From Thermotoga profunda AZM34c06 (GTDB taxonomy: Bacteria; Thermotogota; Thermotogae; Thermotogales; DSM-5069): a stretch of DNA of 64,000 nucleotides. Position numbers and translations under genes: made by a program. Below the pieces are notes generated by a model that saw nothing but the letters and a program-made list of their open reading frames with translations, was not told where the DNA came from and ran no database searches. Where the stretch lies: NCBI RefSeq assembly GCF_000828675.1, contig NZ_AP014510.1, forward strand, positions 701,413 through 765,412, in the 5' to 3' direction. Positions 15,282 through 28,278 of the stretch are shown piece after piece (position 1 is the first letter of the stretch; each line of letters opens with the position of its first letter).

Positions 15282-16282
15282 TAGATCTCATAAAAAAATT
15301 AACACAAGCATATGGACCAAGTGGTAGAGAAGAAGAGGTACACAATCTGATTCTTCAAGAACTGGAAGGACACATAGATGGTTATAAATTCGATAATGTT
15401 GGAAATCTTTTGGTATGGAAGACAGGTTCAAGTGGCAAGAAGGTCTTATTTGATGCACACGCCGATGAAATAGGGCTTGTCGTTACAAATATCGATGAGA
15501 AAGGTTTTCTGAGGGTAGAGAGTGTAGGAGGAGTTCCACCACATTCTTATGTTGGTCACAGGGTTAGGTTTCCAAATGTTGTAGGGGTTGTTTACGTAGA
15601 AGGAGAAACGGAAGAAGAGAGAAAGAAGAATTTCACGAATTTGAATTTAGACAATATGTTTGTCGATATTGGAGCGAGAAATCGTGATGAAGCGATGAAG
15701 ATCGTGCCCATAGGTTCTTTTGGTGTTTACGATTCATATTTCTACAAAAACGGAGATCTGTTGATCAGTAAGTCCATGGATGATCGAATAGGTTGTGCTA
15801 TCATAGTCGAAGTTCTCAAGAGGATTGAGAAGCCTCACAATACAGTCATAGGTTCATTTACAGTACAGGAAGAGGTAGGACTCATTGGTGCATCGGTTGC
15901 TGCTTATTCTTTGGTTCCTGATGTGTGTGTTGCTATTGATGTCACTGATTCTTCAGATTATCCAAAATCTTTCAAGAGACACTCGATGGCTCTTGGGAAG
16001 GGTCCGGCGATAAAGATCAAAGACAGGGCTTCAATCAGTAACAGAAATATCGTAGAAAAACTCATACAGATAGCCGAGCAACAGAAAATTCCGTATCAGA
16101 TGGAGGTTCTCACGTTTGGCGGGACAAATGCTGCAGCACTTCAAAGAACAAGATCTGGCATACCTTCTGCCACGGTATCGATTGCCACAAGATATGTGCA
16201 TTCTCCGAGCGAAGTTGTCTCTCTGGAAGATGTAGAAAATACTGTGGAGTTACTCATAAATTATGTGGGGAAGGGAGTGTAA
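15278..16282 (+). CDS. M42 family metallo-aminopeptidase (paralog 3 of 3)
   Basis: 334 residues, ATG start in an ATGA overlap with paralog 2. Motifs: FDAHADEIGLV, MDDRIGCAII, VQEEVGLIGAS, AIDVTDSSDYP and RYVHSP. It fits the length of characterised Thermotoga M42 aminopeptidases. Divergence from its two neighbours in the ligand strand (DVTDSSD) suggests a distinct side-chain preference. The next gene follows after 2 bases. Confidence 0.92.
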   Translation: MIDLIKKLTQAYGPSGREEEVHNLILQELEGHIDGYKFDNVGNLLVWKTGSSGKKVLFDAHADEIGLVVTNIDEKGFLRVESVGGVPPHSYVGHRVRFPNVVGVVYVEGETEEERKKNFTNLNLDNMFVDIGARNRDEAMKIVPIGSFGVYDSYFYKNGDLLISKSMDDRIGCAIIVEVLKRIEKPHNTVIGSFTVQEEVGLIGASVAAYSLVPDVCVAIDVTDSSDYPKSFKRHSMALGKGPAIKIKDRASISNRNIVEKLIQIAEQQKIPYQMEVLTFGGTNAAALQRTRSGIPSATVSIATRYVHSPSEVVSLEDVENTVELLINYVGKGV

Positions 16283-16284
16283 AG

Positions 16285-16992
16285 GTGCCGAAAGGTCAAA
16301 TCAGATTGACCGAAATGCAGGCTCGATTACTTGCTATATTAATAATCGCATTGAGCATCGGTTTTGTCAGTTTTACACTTGCAACGTTTTTTGTTTTGAA
16401 AAGTCGTTCCAATATCCAAGTGGAGATAGTAGAGGTACCACCACCGAAAATCGAAGTACCGACTAAAGCAAGTACATCAACTGACTCTTCAACAGAGTAT
16501 GTGACTCCTTCTGTCTACAGAATAGAAGAATTTGATTACAAAAAACTCGTAATTCAAGCAGTTGAAGTGGTTGAAAAGGGCGCAAGTGTATCGGTTTATG
16601 TTCTACAATCAGAAGATGCTCTAAAGGTCATCAGGGCTTCTAATCTGCCATTTTTGATCTGCCAATATTCCAAAGATACTTACACAGTTGGGATCGTTGG
16701 TGATTACATCTTTCAAAATCTCACGCCTATGCGCACTTTGTATGGAGTACTTGTACTGTCAGTTGTGAACAAAGAAACTGCTATGGAACGAGTATTGGCT
16801 TTTAGAAGTGCTGGTTATCCTGCTTATCTGATGCATTTTACACGAGATGGGCGTGATTGGTATTCACTCGTGATAGGGGCTTTTAGCGATGTCAATAGTG
16901 CAGAAGATTTTAACAAGAAATTGGATTGGACAGAGGTGATGAAGATAGCTGGTACTCAGCGCCCCGGATATGTGGGGAGAATAACACCTTGA
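16285..16992 (+). CDS. Membrane-anchored SPOR-domain-like protein
   Basis: 235 residues, GTG start after GGGAG. A short basic cytoplasmic tail is followed by one transmembrane helix (about 13-38), a Pro/Thr/Ser-rich linker (VPPPKIEVPTKAS) and a periplasmic region. The C-terminal ~75 residues have the SPOR pattern: an opening strand, a helix (ETAMERVLAFRSAGYPAYL), then a strand with WYSLVIGAFSD and a second helix. SPOR domains bind denuded peptidoglycan at division sites. Position downstream of minC is consistent with an envelope or division role. The SPOR call is by pattern, not by strong residue conservation. Confidence 0.7.
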   Translation: MPKGQIRLTEMQARLLAILIIALSIGFVSFTLATFFVLKSRSNIQVEIVEVPPPKIEVPTKASTSTDSSTEYVTPSVYRIEEFDYKKLVIQAVEVVEKGASVSVYVLQSEDALKVIRASNLPFLICQYSKDTYTVGIVGDYIFQNLTPMRTLYGVLVLSVVNKETAMERVLAFRSAGYPAYLMHFTRDGRDWYSLVIGAFSDVNSAEDFNKKLDWTEVMKIAGTQRPGYVGRITP

Positions 16993-17534
16993 AGCTTTCG
17001 GTAAGTGAAAAAAGGTTAATTCTCATTTCTTTTGTTGGTTTGATACTCCTTTTAGGATTTGCACTTGAAAAGAGTTACAAAAAAGAAGATGTGGCATCAG
17101 AAGAAGTAGCTCGAAGAACCATTGAATTTCCAATAGATATCAATGTGGCTTCTTACGAAGAGTTACTTGAAATACCTGGGATTGGCCCGGCGAAGGCAAG
17201 GGCCATAATTCAATTCAGGGAACAAAATGGTCCCTTTAAAACTGTTGATGATTTAGTAAAAGTCTCTGGAATTGGTAAATCTACGGCTCAGAGGATATCA
17301 AATTATGTGAGACTTGGGAGTTCTTCTGTTCCATCAAGTATTAGAAAGATCAATGTAAACACGGCTACTTTGGAAGAACTTTTAGAACTTCCTGGTATAG
17401 GAGAAGTCAAAGCAAGTGAAATTATCAAATTCAGAGAGAAAAATGGGTTCTTCAAAAAACCAGAAGATCTTCTACAAGTACCAGGCATAGGTCCAAAAAC
17501 AGTTGAAAAAATAAAAGATATGATTGCATTCTGA
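16989..17534 (+). CDS. ComEA-like protein with two helix-hairpin-helix domains
   Basis: 181 residues from TTG 16989, which overlaps the previous TGA as TTGA and has GGGGAG 9 bases upstream. An N-terminal membrane helix (about 8-28) anchors two tandem ComEA-type helix-hairpin-helix units: INVASYEELLEIPGIGPAKA...FKTVDDLVKVSGIG and INVNTATLEELLELPGIGEVKA...FKKPEDLLQVPGIG. ComEA binds double-stranded DNA at the cell surface during natural transformation. Most ComEA proteins have one such pair; duplication here is notable. ComEC is not in the window. Confidence 0.85.
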   Translation: MKLSVSEKRLILISFVGLILLLGFALEKSYKKEDVASEEVARRTIEFPIDINVASYEELLEIPGIGPAKARAIIQFREQNGPFKTVDDLVKVSGIGKSTAQRISNYVRLGSSSVPSSIRKINVNTATLEELLELPGIGEVKASEIIKFREKNGFFKKPEDLLQVPGIGPKTVEKIKDMIAF

Positions 17535-17546
17535 GGAGGTGCTCGT

Positions 17547-18023
17547 ATGAAAAACGTAACTATATTTTTGGCAGCTTTAGTTCTTGTGTTGATGTTATTC
17601 TTACTTTACGGAGCCACACAGGAAAATGCAAAGATAGTCTTCATCGATGTGAACAGGATCACTCAGGAGTATCCCAAGATGGTTGAACTCAACGAACGTT
17701 ACAAAGCAGATGTCCAATATTATCAAAACAAAATCAACGAAATGACAAAAGAACTCGAGAACATGCAAAAATCTGGTGCTTCTCAATCGGATTTGGAGAA
17801 AAAACAAGCGGAAATACTTGCAAGGAAACAACAATATGAGCAACTCATTCAAAACGAATATCAACCAAAAATGCAACAGGTGATAGATGAAATAGCAAAC
17901 AAGATAGACAAATACGCAAAGATGATGGGTTATGATTATATCCTGAGCAAACAAGCACTTGTTTATGGTGACGATGCATACGATATCACTGACCAGCTCA
18001 TAAAATATTTGAAGGCGCAATGA
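17547..18023 (+). CDS. Skp/OmpH-like periplasmic chaperone
   Basis: 158 residues. An N-terminal hydrophobic signal or anchor (residues 3-22) leads to AKIVFIDVNRITQEYPKM, the typical Skp start, then a long charged, Gln/Lys/Glu-rich coiled coil (residues ~50-110) and a terminal region YILSKQALVYGDDAYDIT. Skp holds unfolded outer-membrane proteins in the periplasm. In Thermotogota this fits delivery of toga (outer sheath) proteins. It lies just before an LptB-like ATPase gene, overlapping it as ATGA. Confidence 0.85.
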   Translation: MKNVTIFLAALVLVLMLFLLYGATQENAKIVFIDVNRITQEYPKMVELNERYKADVQYYQNKINEMTKELENMQKSGASQSDLEKKQAEILARKQQYEQLIQNEYQPKMQQVIDEIANKIDKYAKMMGYDYILSKQALVYGDDAYDITDQLIKYLKAQ

Positions 18024-18726
18024 ATAGAATTGAATGCCATGGACTTGTTAAAAAATTTGGAAGGAAGATCGTTGTTGATCACGTAGATCTATATGTTGAA
18101 CAAGGTGAAGTTGTAGGTCTCTTGGGACCGAATGGTGCCGGCAAAACAACGATCTTCAATATGGTGTTGGGAGTTGTCATTCCCACAAGTGGCAAGATAA
18201 TATTCTCGGGAACAGACATAACAAAGGTTCCAATCAGTCAAAGAGCAAGATTTGGTATAACATACCTTCAGCAAGAAACATCGGTCTTTGGTGGTATAAG
18301 GGTTTTTGAAAACGTCGAATTGGTTCTCAGATTTTATGAAAAAAACAGAGAAAGAAGAAAGCAAAAAGTCGAAGAATTGCTAAGGGAATTTGGGATATGG
18401 GAATTGAGAGATCAATACGCAAATGATCTTTCAGGAGGAGAAAAAAGGAGATTAGAACTGGCAAGAATGATGGCGCTCAATCCATCTTTTTTGTTACTCG
18501 ATGAACCATTTGTTGGTATAGATCCTAAAACGGTGAAGGATATACAGCAGATGATTCGTTCTCTTAAGGGAAGGAACATAGGGATAATAGTGACAGATCA
18601 CACAGTCGATGCTCTATCGCAAGTTGTTGATCGTCTCTACATCATACACAAAGGAAAGATAATAGCACAGGGAGAACCACGTGAAGTTCTTGAAAATAGT
18701 ACAGTCAAGGAGGTTTATCTGGGTAC

Positions 18727-18730
<4 letters not shown>
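18020..18730 (+). CDS. lptB: ABC transporter ATPase, LptB type
   Basis: 236 residues. Walker A GPNGAGKTT (~36-44), Q-loop region YLQQETSVFGGIRVFENV, signature LSGGEKRRLELAR, Walker B FLLLDEP and switch His in VTDHTVDAL. The text YLQQETSVF and LDEPFVGIDP are hallmarks of LptB, the ATPase that drives lipopolysaccharide extraction. The membrane partners LptFG are not in the window. Thermotogota have an outer sheath, so the exported lipid may differ from classical LPS. Coupled to its neighbours by ATGA overlaps on both sides. Confidence 0.88.
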
Positions 18731-20643
<1,913 letters not shown>

Positions 20644-20645
<2 letters not shown>

Positions 20646-20675
20646 AGCTGGGTTGAAAATCCCAGCTTTTATTTT
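20644..20675 (+). terminator. Intrinsic terminator after gltX
   Basis: AAAGCTGGG (20644-20652) pairs with CCCAGCTTT (20661-20669), 8-base loop, followed by a T-rich run. Lying between convergent gltX and the FGGY kinase gene, it may serve both strands because A residues flank the 5' arm. Confidence 0.85.
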
Positions 20676-20677
20676 TC

Positions 20678-22234
20678 TCACAACTCTGGATAACCTGTTA
20701 TTTTCTGCATGGCTTTATAAAGTGGTCGGAGTCTTTTGTATATTTTTCTGTAGACTTTTTCATAAAGTTGCGAGTAGAGTTGCGTATGTTCTTTTTGTGG
20801 TTCAAATTTCTTGGAATATCTAACCATATTTTTCACAGCTTCATTGAAATCTCTGTAGTACTTCAATCCAACGAATCCAACTATTGCAGCACCAAGTCCA
20901 GAACCTTCATAGATCTCTCCTCTGAATACTTCACGATTGAGTACATTTGACAGTATCTGACAGACAAAATCAGATCTTGAACCACCACCAGCTACCATTA
21001 CTTTTTCAATCGGCACACCCGAAACTCTTTCCATTTTTCCAGCAGCTTCGAGCAATGCATATGAAAGTCCCTCGATGATCGCTCTGTACAGGTATGCTCT
21101 GCTGTGGACATCACCAAAACCTATGATTGCTCCTCTCGCTTCTGGCATTTTCAACCCAGCGCCCCAGTAAGGTTGCAATATCAAGCCCATTGAACCGGGT
21201 TTTGTATTTCTCAAAAGTTCATCAAAGATTTCTTCGATGCCAACACCCCTTTGAGCCGCTAATTGCGCTTCATAATTACCAAATTCGTTTTTGAACCAGC
21301 TGACCATCCAGAAGCCTCTGAAGATCTCAACTTCTGGATTAAAATGTCCAGGAATTACAGCAGGGTATGGTGGCATGAATTTGATCGGTTCAAGGTATTT
21401 TTGGGATGTTATCTGTAAAGTTGCGGTAGTACCCAAACTGGCACAAGCCGAAGATTCATTTAGACATCCCATCGCAAGCGTTTCGCATCCTTTATCTGAA
21501 CCGGCGGCGATCACAGGAATCTTTGACATTAAACCCATCAACTGCCGAGCATATTCAGTGAGTTCGCCTATAATAGTTGCGGGATCAACCAGTTGTGGTA
21601 GTTTTTCTTTTTCTATTTGGAAAAGATATGGCTGATAATCTGTTTTGGGATCTGCCCATCTTTGTTTTTTGTAATTGAAAGGGATGTGACCTATCTGATT
21701 TGCAACTGAGTCTATGAATTGTCCAGTCAATAGATAATTGAACCATCCGGAGAGTAAAAGAAATTTATGAGTCTTTTTCCATATCTCAGGTTCATTTTGC
21801 CTTATCCAGTTCGCTTTACATTTTTTTGCTGAGATAAATGCGGCTTTATCCATTCCGATTATTTTGAATCCTATCTTATAATGTAAAGGCAAATGACAAT
21901 CATATTCAGCCATTCTTTGATCAAGCCAGAGTATTGCTGGCTTCAATGGTCTACCTTCTCCATCTAAAAGTACACATGTATCTCTTTGAGTCGTCACACT
22001 AACTGCTCTTATCATTTGCCATTTCTCTGGATTTCTCTGCTTCAAAACAAAACAAGATTTCGCCAACGCTTGTTCATAAACAGACAAATCTTGTTCAGCC
22101 CAACCTGGTTTCAATGATGTATAAGGCTGTGGATATTCTTCTTTGTGAAAATCGATCAATCTGCCAAATGGATCAAAAAGGAGTACCCTTAGACTTTGTG
22201 TACCACAATCAATCGAAAGAATCAGATCATTCAT
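20678..22234 (-). CDS. FGGY-family carbohydrate kinase (xylulokinase-like)
   Basis: 518 residues. FGGY kinases phosphorylate pentuloses, hexitols, glycerol and similar. The N-terminal phosphate-binding loop LSIDCGTQSLRVLLFD, the SVTTQRDTCVLLDG region, the C-terminal ATP region AGSDKGCETLAMG and VMVAGGGSRSDFVCQILS, then GSGLGAAIVG are typical. Substrate is not readable; length and motifs fit xylulokinase or a less specific polyol kinase. No isomerase or transporter lies next to it. A 14-base palindrome (AATCAATCTTGATT, about 22248-22261) stands just upstream of its start and could be an operator. ATG start with GAGGTGG. Confidence 0.85.
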   Translation of the reverse strand: MNDLILSIDCGTQSLRVLLFDPFGRLIDFHKEEYPQPYTSLKPGWAEQDLSVYEQALAKSCFVLKQRNPEKWQMIRAVSVTTQRDTCVLLDGEGRPLKPAILWLDQRMAEYDCHLPLHYKIGFKIIGMDKAAFISAKKCKANWIRQNEPEIWKKTHKFLLLSGWFNYLLTGQFIDSVANQIGHIPFNYKKQRWADPKTDYQPYLFQIEKEKLPQLVDPATIIGELTEYARQLMGLMSKIPVIAAGSDKGCETLAMGCLNESSACASLGTTATLQITSQKYLEPIKFMPPYPAVIPGHFNPEVEIFRGFWMVSWFKNEFGNYEAQLAAQRGVGIEEIFDELLRNTKPGSMGLILQPYWGAGLKMPEARGAIIGFGDVHSRAYLYRAIIEGLSYALLEAAGKMERVSGVPIEKVMVAGGGSRSDFVCQILSNVLNREVFRGEIYEGSGLGAAIVGFVGLKYYRDFNEAVKNMVRYSKKFEPQKEHTQLYSQLYEKVYRKIYKRLRPLYKAMQKITGYPEL

Positions 22235-22309
22235 GACTTACCACCTCAATCAATCTTGATTTTACACTGTTTTTATAGGAAAGTAGCGACGCACAGATTT
22301 TCAAAAAAG

Positions 22310-22318
22310 TGGTAGAAT
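22310..22318 (+). promoter_or_regulatory. Extended -10 promoter for the secreted protein gene
   Basis: TGGTAGAAT matches an extended -10 (TGnTAnAAT) 36 bases before the ATG at 22355. No clear -35 is seen. Confidence 0.45.
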
Positions 22319-22354
22319 GAATTGTAACTCAATCCATCTTTTGGGGGGATGGCA

Positions 22355-23056
22355 ATGAGAAGGATTTTCATCTTTGCATTACTTGTGTTGGCAGTTCTCG
22401 CACTGGCAGATATTTACGCGCTTTATCATTTGTCGGTACCGGGTTATAGAACTACCGTGTTTGTTTCAAACATGAGCGAAGAGGAAGCCAATTTCACTAT
22501 TTCAGCCTTTGATTGCACTGGTCAAAAGCTCTGGGAAGACACCTATATCAGTAAAGAGTATTCGACTGTGGCTATTAACCTTGCTGAGTTTATAGAATCC
22601 AATGACGATTGTTGGGGTCTTCTATTGATCAAGTGTGATCAACTATTACACATCACTGCTTTTTATGAGGATGAAGAGTACGGCTTATTGAACACCGATC
22701 ATGTTATTGAGCCTGTTCAGGCTTCTGAAGACACCAAATATTATTGGTATGCCGCAGGTTATGTCAACAAAGGCAATTCTGAGACAGCACTGGTTTTGAT
22801 AAACCCCAATGAAGATGAGGCAAGTGGCTCTATATGGATATGTAATTCAAACGGTGAAACTGTAAAAGATTTATCAGGTACCATAGAACCATTTTCGGCG
22901 AAATTTTTTGATTTGATAAAGTTCATCAAAGATGACGTAGGTGTTGTCGATATTCAGAGTGATCTACCAATCATCATAGGCATTGAACACTATGAAGATG
23001 GTGAGATTTGGACGATCGATAACATAGTAGACTGGTATACAACTACCGAATGGTAA
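22355..23056 (+). CDS. Secreted protein with two tandem copies of an unknown beta-domain
   Basis: 233 residues from the second ATG (22355), because the first ATG is part of the GGGGGGATG ribosome site. A signal peptide (RRIFIFALLVLAVLALA) precedes a mature region that looks duplicated. Copy 1 has TTVFVSNMSEEEANFTIS...INLAEFI...LLHITAFYEDEEYG; copy 2 has TALVLINPNEDEASGSIW...FDLIKFI...PIIIGIEHYEDGEIW. I do not recognise the family. It is a single-gene transcript with its own promoter-like and terminator elements. Confidence 0.75.
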   Translation: MRRIFIFALLVLAVLALADIYALYHLSVPGYRTTVFVSNMSEEEANFTISAFDCTGQKLWEDTYISKEYSTVAINLAEFIESNDDCWGLLLIKCDQLLHITAFYEDEEYGLLNTDHVIEPVQASEDTKYYWYAAGYVNKGNSETALVLINPNEDEASGSIWICNSNGETVKDLSGTIEPFSAKFFDLIKFIKDDVGVVDIQSDLPIIIGIEHYEDGEIWTIDNIVDWYTTTEW

Positions 23057-23076
23057 GATCATAAGTGACAAACCAT

Positions 23077-23105
23077 TGTGGGAGACAAAAAAGTCTCCCA
23101 CAGTT

Positions 23106-23107
<2 letters not shown>
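23077..23107 (+). terminator. Terminator between convergent genes
   Basis: TGTGGGAGAC (23077-23086) pairs perfectly with GTCTCCCACA (23093-23102), six-A loop, followed by TTTT on the plus strand. It also lies immediately beyond the lacZ stop on the minus strand. Confidence 0.85.
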
Positions 23108-26447
<3,340 letters not shown>

Positions 26448-26469
26448 CTATGACGGTATACCTCTTTCT

Positions 26470-28263
26470 TCACCTCTTTACGAGCTCAAATTGGTCTATC
26501 CATCCCCAGTTTCCAGCGTTAGCCTTTACAATCACACTTATTCTTATTCTGTTTGTGAGAATCTGTATATTACTGATCTTTGGATTGCTCCACTTAAGCC
26601 ATCCATTATTTGCAATAGTTATCGTTTTATCTTGACCACCATAATCACTCACCTTCAATTGCACCAGGTCTCCACCACTACCTTGAATCCACATACTGAC
26701 TTCGTAGATTCCATTTGGTATATCTGTCACAATTTGATAAAGCTCAAATTCAAAAGGTTTATCGAGCCAATAGTTAACCGCGTAAATCCCATGATGTGCA
26801 TTTTGTGCAGGATCTGCACGTACTACTTTGATCGCTTTCTGCTCGCCATTGACTTGCCATGGACCAAATTCACCTGATTCAAAACTTGGGTTGAGCATGT
26901 AGTTTTCCTTATCTTTAACTGAAATTTTGGCTTGGACCTGTTTCCCAAGTTCCAATATCGTACCTTCTACCACATATTCACCTGCCGCTAATTCTTTTGA
27001 AATCTCATTCCATTTCACCTTCAATGATCTGATCGAATCGTCTTTGAAGGTTACCTTAACATACTCTGGCAATTTGAATTCTTCTTTAGAGAAGATTTCG
27101 ATTCTGACAGGGGCAACCTCTTCTATTTCGAATTCTCCTTCGCTCGGCAGAGATGAATCTTTGAAAACCTGAACTGATGAAAGTAAATTCCCATGAAAGT
27201 CAAACAGCGTCTGATTTTCCCATGGATTACCCTCACCTGATTTCCATCCGACATCTTTTACAGGTATCCAGGCTCCTTCCCAGTAAAAAAATCCAAGCCC
27301 CTTATCTTCGGGGACAGAACGGATGACCCTGATCAGATCTCTGAGAAATGAAGTTTGTCCTTTCACTGTCGGTTTGTACCCGGATATTTGATCTGGTCCG
27401 AATATATTTGGGTAACCATCTTCATCTTCCAAAGTCCAGGCATATGCGGTTTCAGCCACAACAACATCCTTACCATATCTCAACGAAACATAATTCAGAT
27501 TTGATGATAAATCCTGCAATGCTCCATGCCAATATGGGTAATAGGACGCACCGATGACATCGAAATCCACTTTGCGTTCAACGATTGAATCGAAAAACCA
27601 CTTGAACAATGAACTATTTCCACCTTCCGCAAGATGTATCATCACTTTTATCTTTGGATCAACTTCTCTCACAGCTCTAACAGCCTCTTTTAACAGACTC
27701 GCAAGACCATCGAATCCCCCGGCATCCTTTCCTGAAATTTTTCCATCGGGCCATAAAAATCCATTGTTCAACTCATTTCCAATCTGTACCATATCTGGCA
27801 ATGCTTGATGATCTTTCATGTAGACCAAGACATCTCTTGTGTACTCATAAACAGCCTTTTTCAGAGCGTCGTCGTGTAGATTTTCCCATGCTTTTGGTTT
27901 ATTTTGTTTTCCTGGATCAGCCCACCAATCGCTGTAATGAAAATCTATAAGCACTTTCATACCGAGCATCTTGGCTCTCTGAGCGATTTGTGTCATATTC
28001 ATGTAGTTGCAATTTCCTCCGCCTAAGGGTTCACCATTTTCGTCTGTCGGATCATTCCAGATTCTGAGTCTTATCCAGTTGACACCGTTATCTTTGAGAA
28101 TTTCAAGACAATCTTTTTGTATTCCATTTTCATAGAATTTTCCACCTTGCTTTTCAATTTCATACAACGTGGAAAGATCTACACCAATTATGAAATCTTC
28201 AGTCGGTTTCATGATTCCAAAACACAAAATAGGCAGTAAAAACATCAAGGTAAAAATCTTCAT
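26470..28263 (-). CDS. Secreted GH53 endo-beta-1,4-galactanase with Ig-like and CBM61-type domains
   Basis: 597 residues. Signal peptide at 1-16, then the GH53 TIM barrel with acid/base Glu164 (QIGNELNNG) and nucleophile Glu271 (VVVAETAYAWT). After residue ~400 a bacterial Ig-like module (KVTFKDDSIRSLKVKW) leads to a C-terminal carbohydrate-binding module that begins MLNPSFESGEFGPWQV and ends WGWIDQFELVK, matching CBM61, a galactan-binding module known from Thermotoga GH53 enzymes. It cuts pectic galactan or arabinogalactan side chains outside the cell. Products would enter through the ABC system encoded next to it and be cleaved by LacZ. Confidence 0.92.
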   Translation of the reverse strand: MKIFTLMFLLPILCFGIMKPTEDFIIGVDLSTLYEIEKQGGKFYENGIQKDCLEILKDNGVNWIRLRIWNDPTDENGEPLGGGNCNYMNMTQIAQRAKMLGMKVLIDFHYSDWWADPGKQNKPKAWENLHDDALKKAVYEYTRDVLVYMKDHQALPDMVQIGNELNNGFLWPDGKISGKDAGGFDGLASLLKEAVRAVREVDPKIKVMIHLAEGGNSSLFKWFFDSIVERKVDFDVIGASYYPYWHGALQDLSSNLNYVSLRYGKDVVVAETAYAWTLEDEDGYPNIFGPDQISGYKPTVKGQTSFLRDLIRVIRSVPEDKGLGFFYWEGAWIPVKDVGWKSGEGNPWENQTLFDFHGNLLSSVQVFKDSSLPSEGEFEIEEVAPVRIEIFSKEEFKLPEYVKVTFKDDSIRSLKVKWNEISKELAAGEYVVEGTILELGKQVQAKISVKDKENYMLNPSFESGEFGPWQVNGEQKAIKVVRADPAQNAHHGIYAVNYWLDKPFEFELYQIVTDIPNGIYEVSMWIQGSGGDLVQLKVSDYGGQDKTITIANNGWLKWSNPKISNIQILTNRIRISVIVKANAGNWGWIDQFELVKR

Positions 28264-28278
28264 CGAGAAATGCCCCTT

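Noticed and set aside
17601-18020. 139-codon minus-strand frame opposite the Skp-like gene
   Set aside because: Shadow of the coiled-coil coding strand; no family resemblance and no ribosome site of note.
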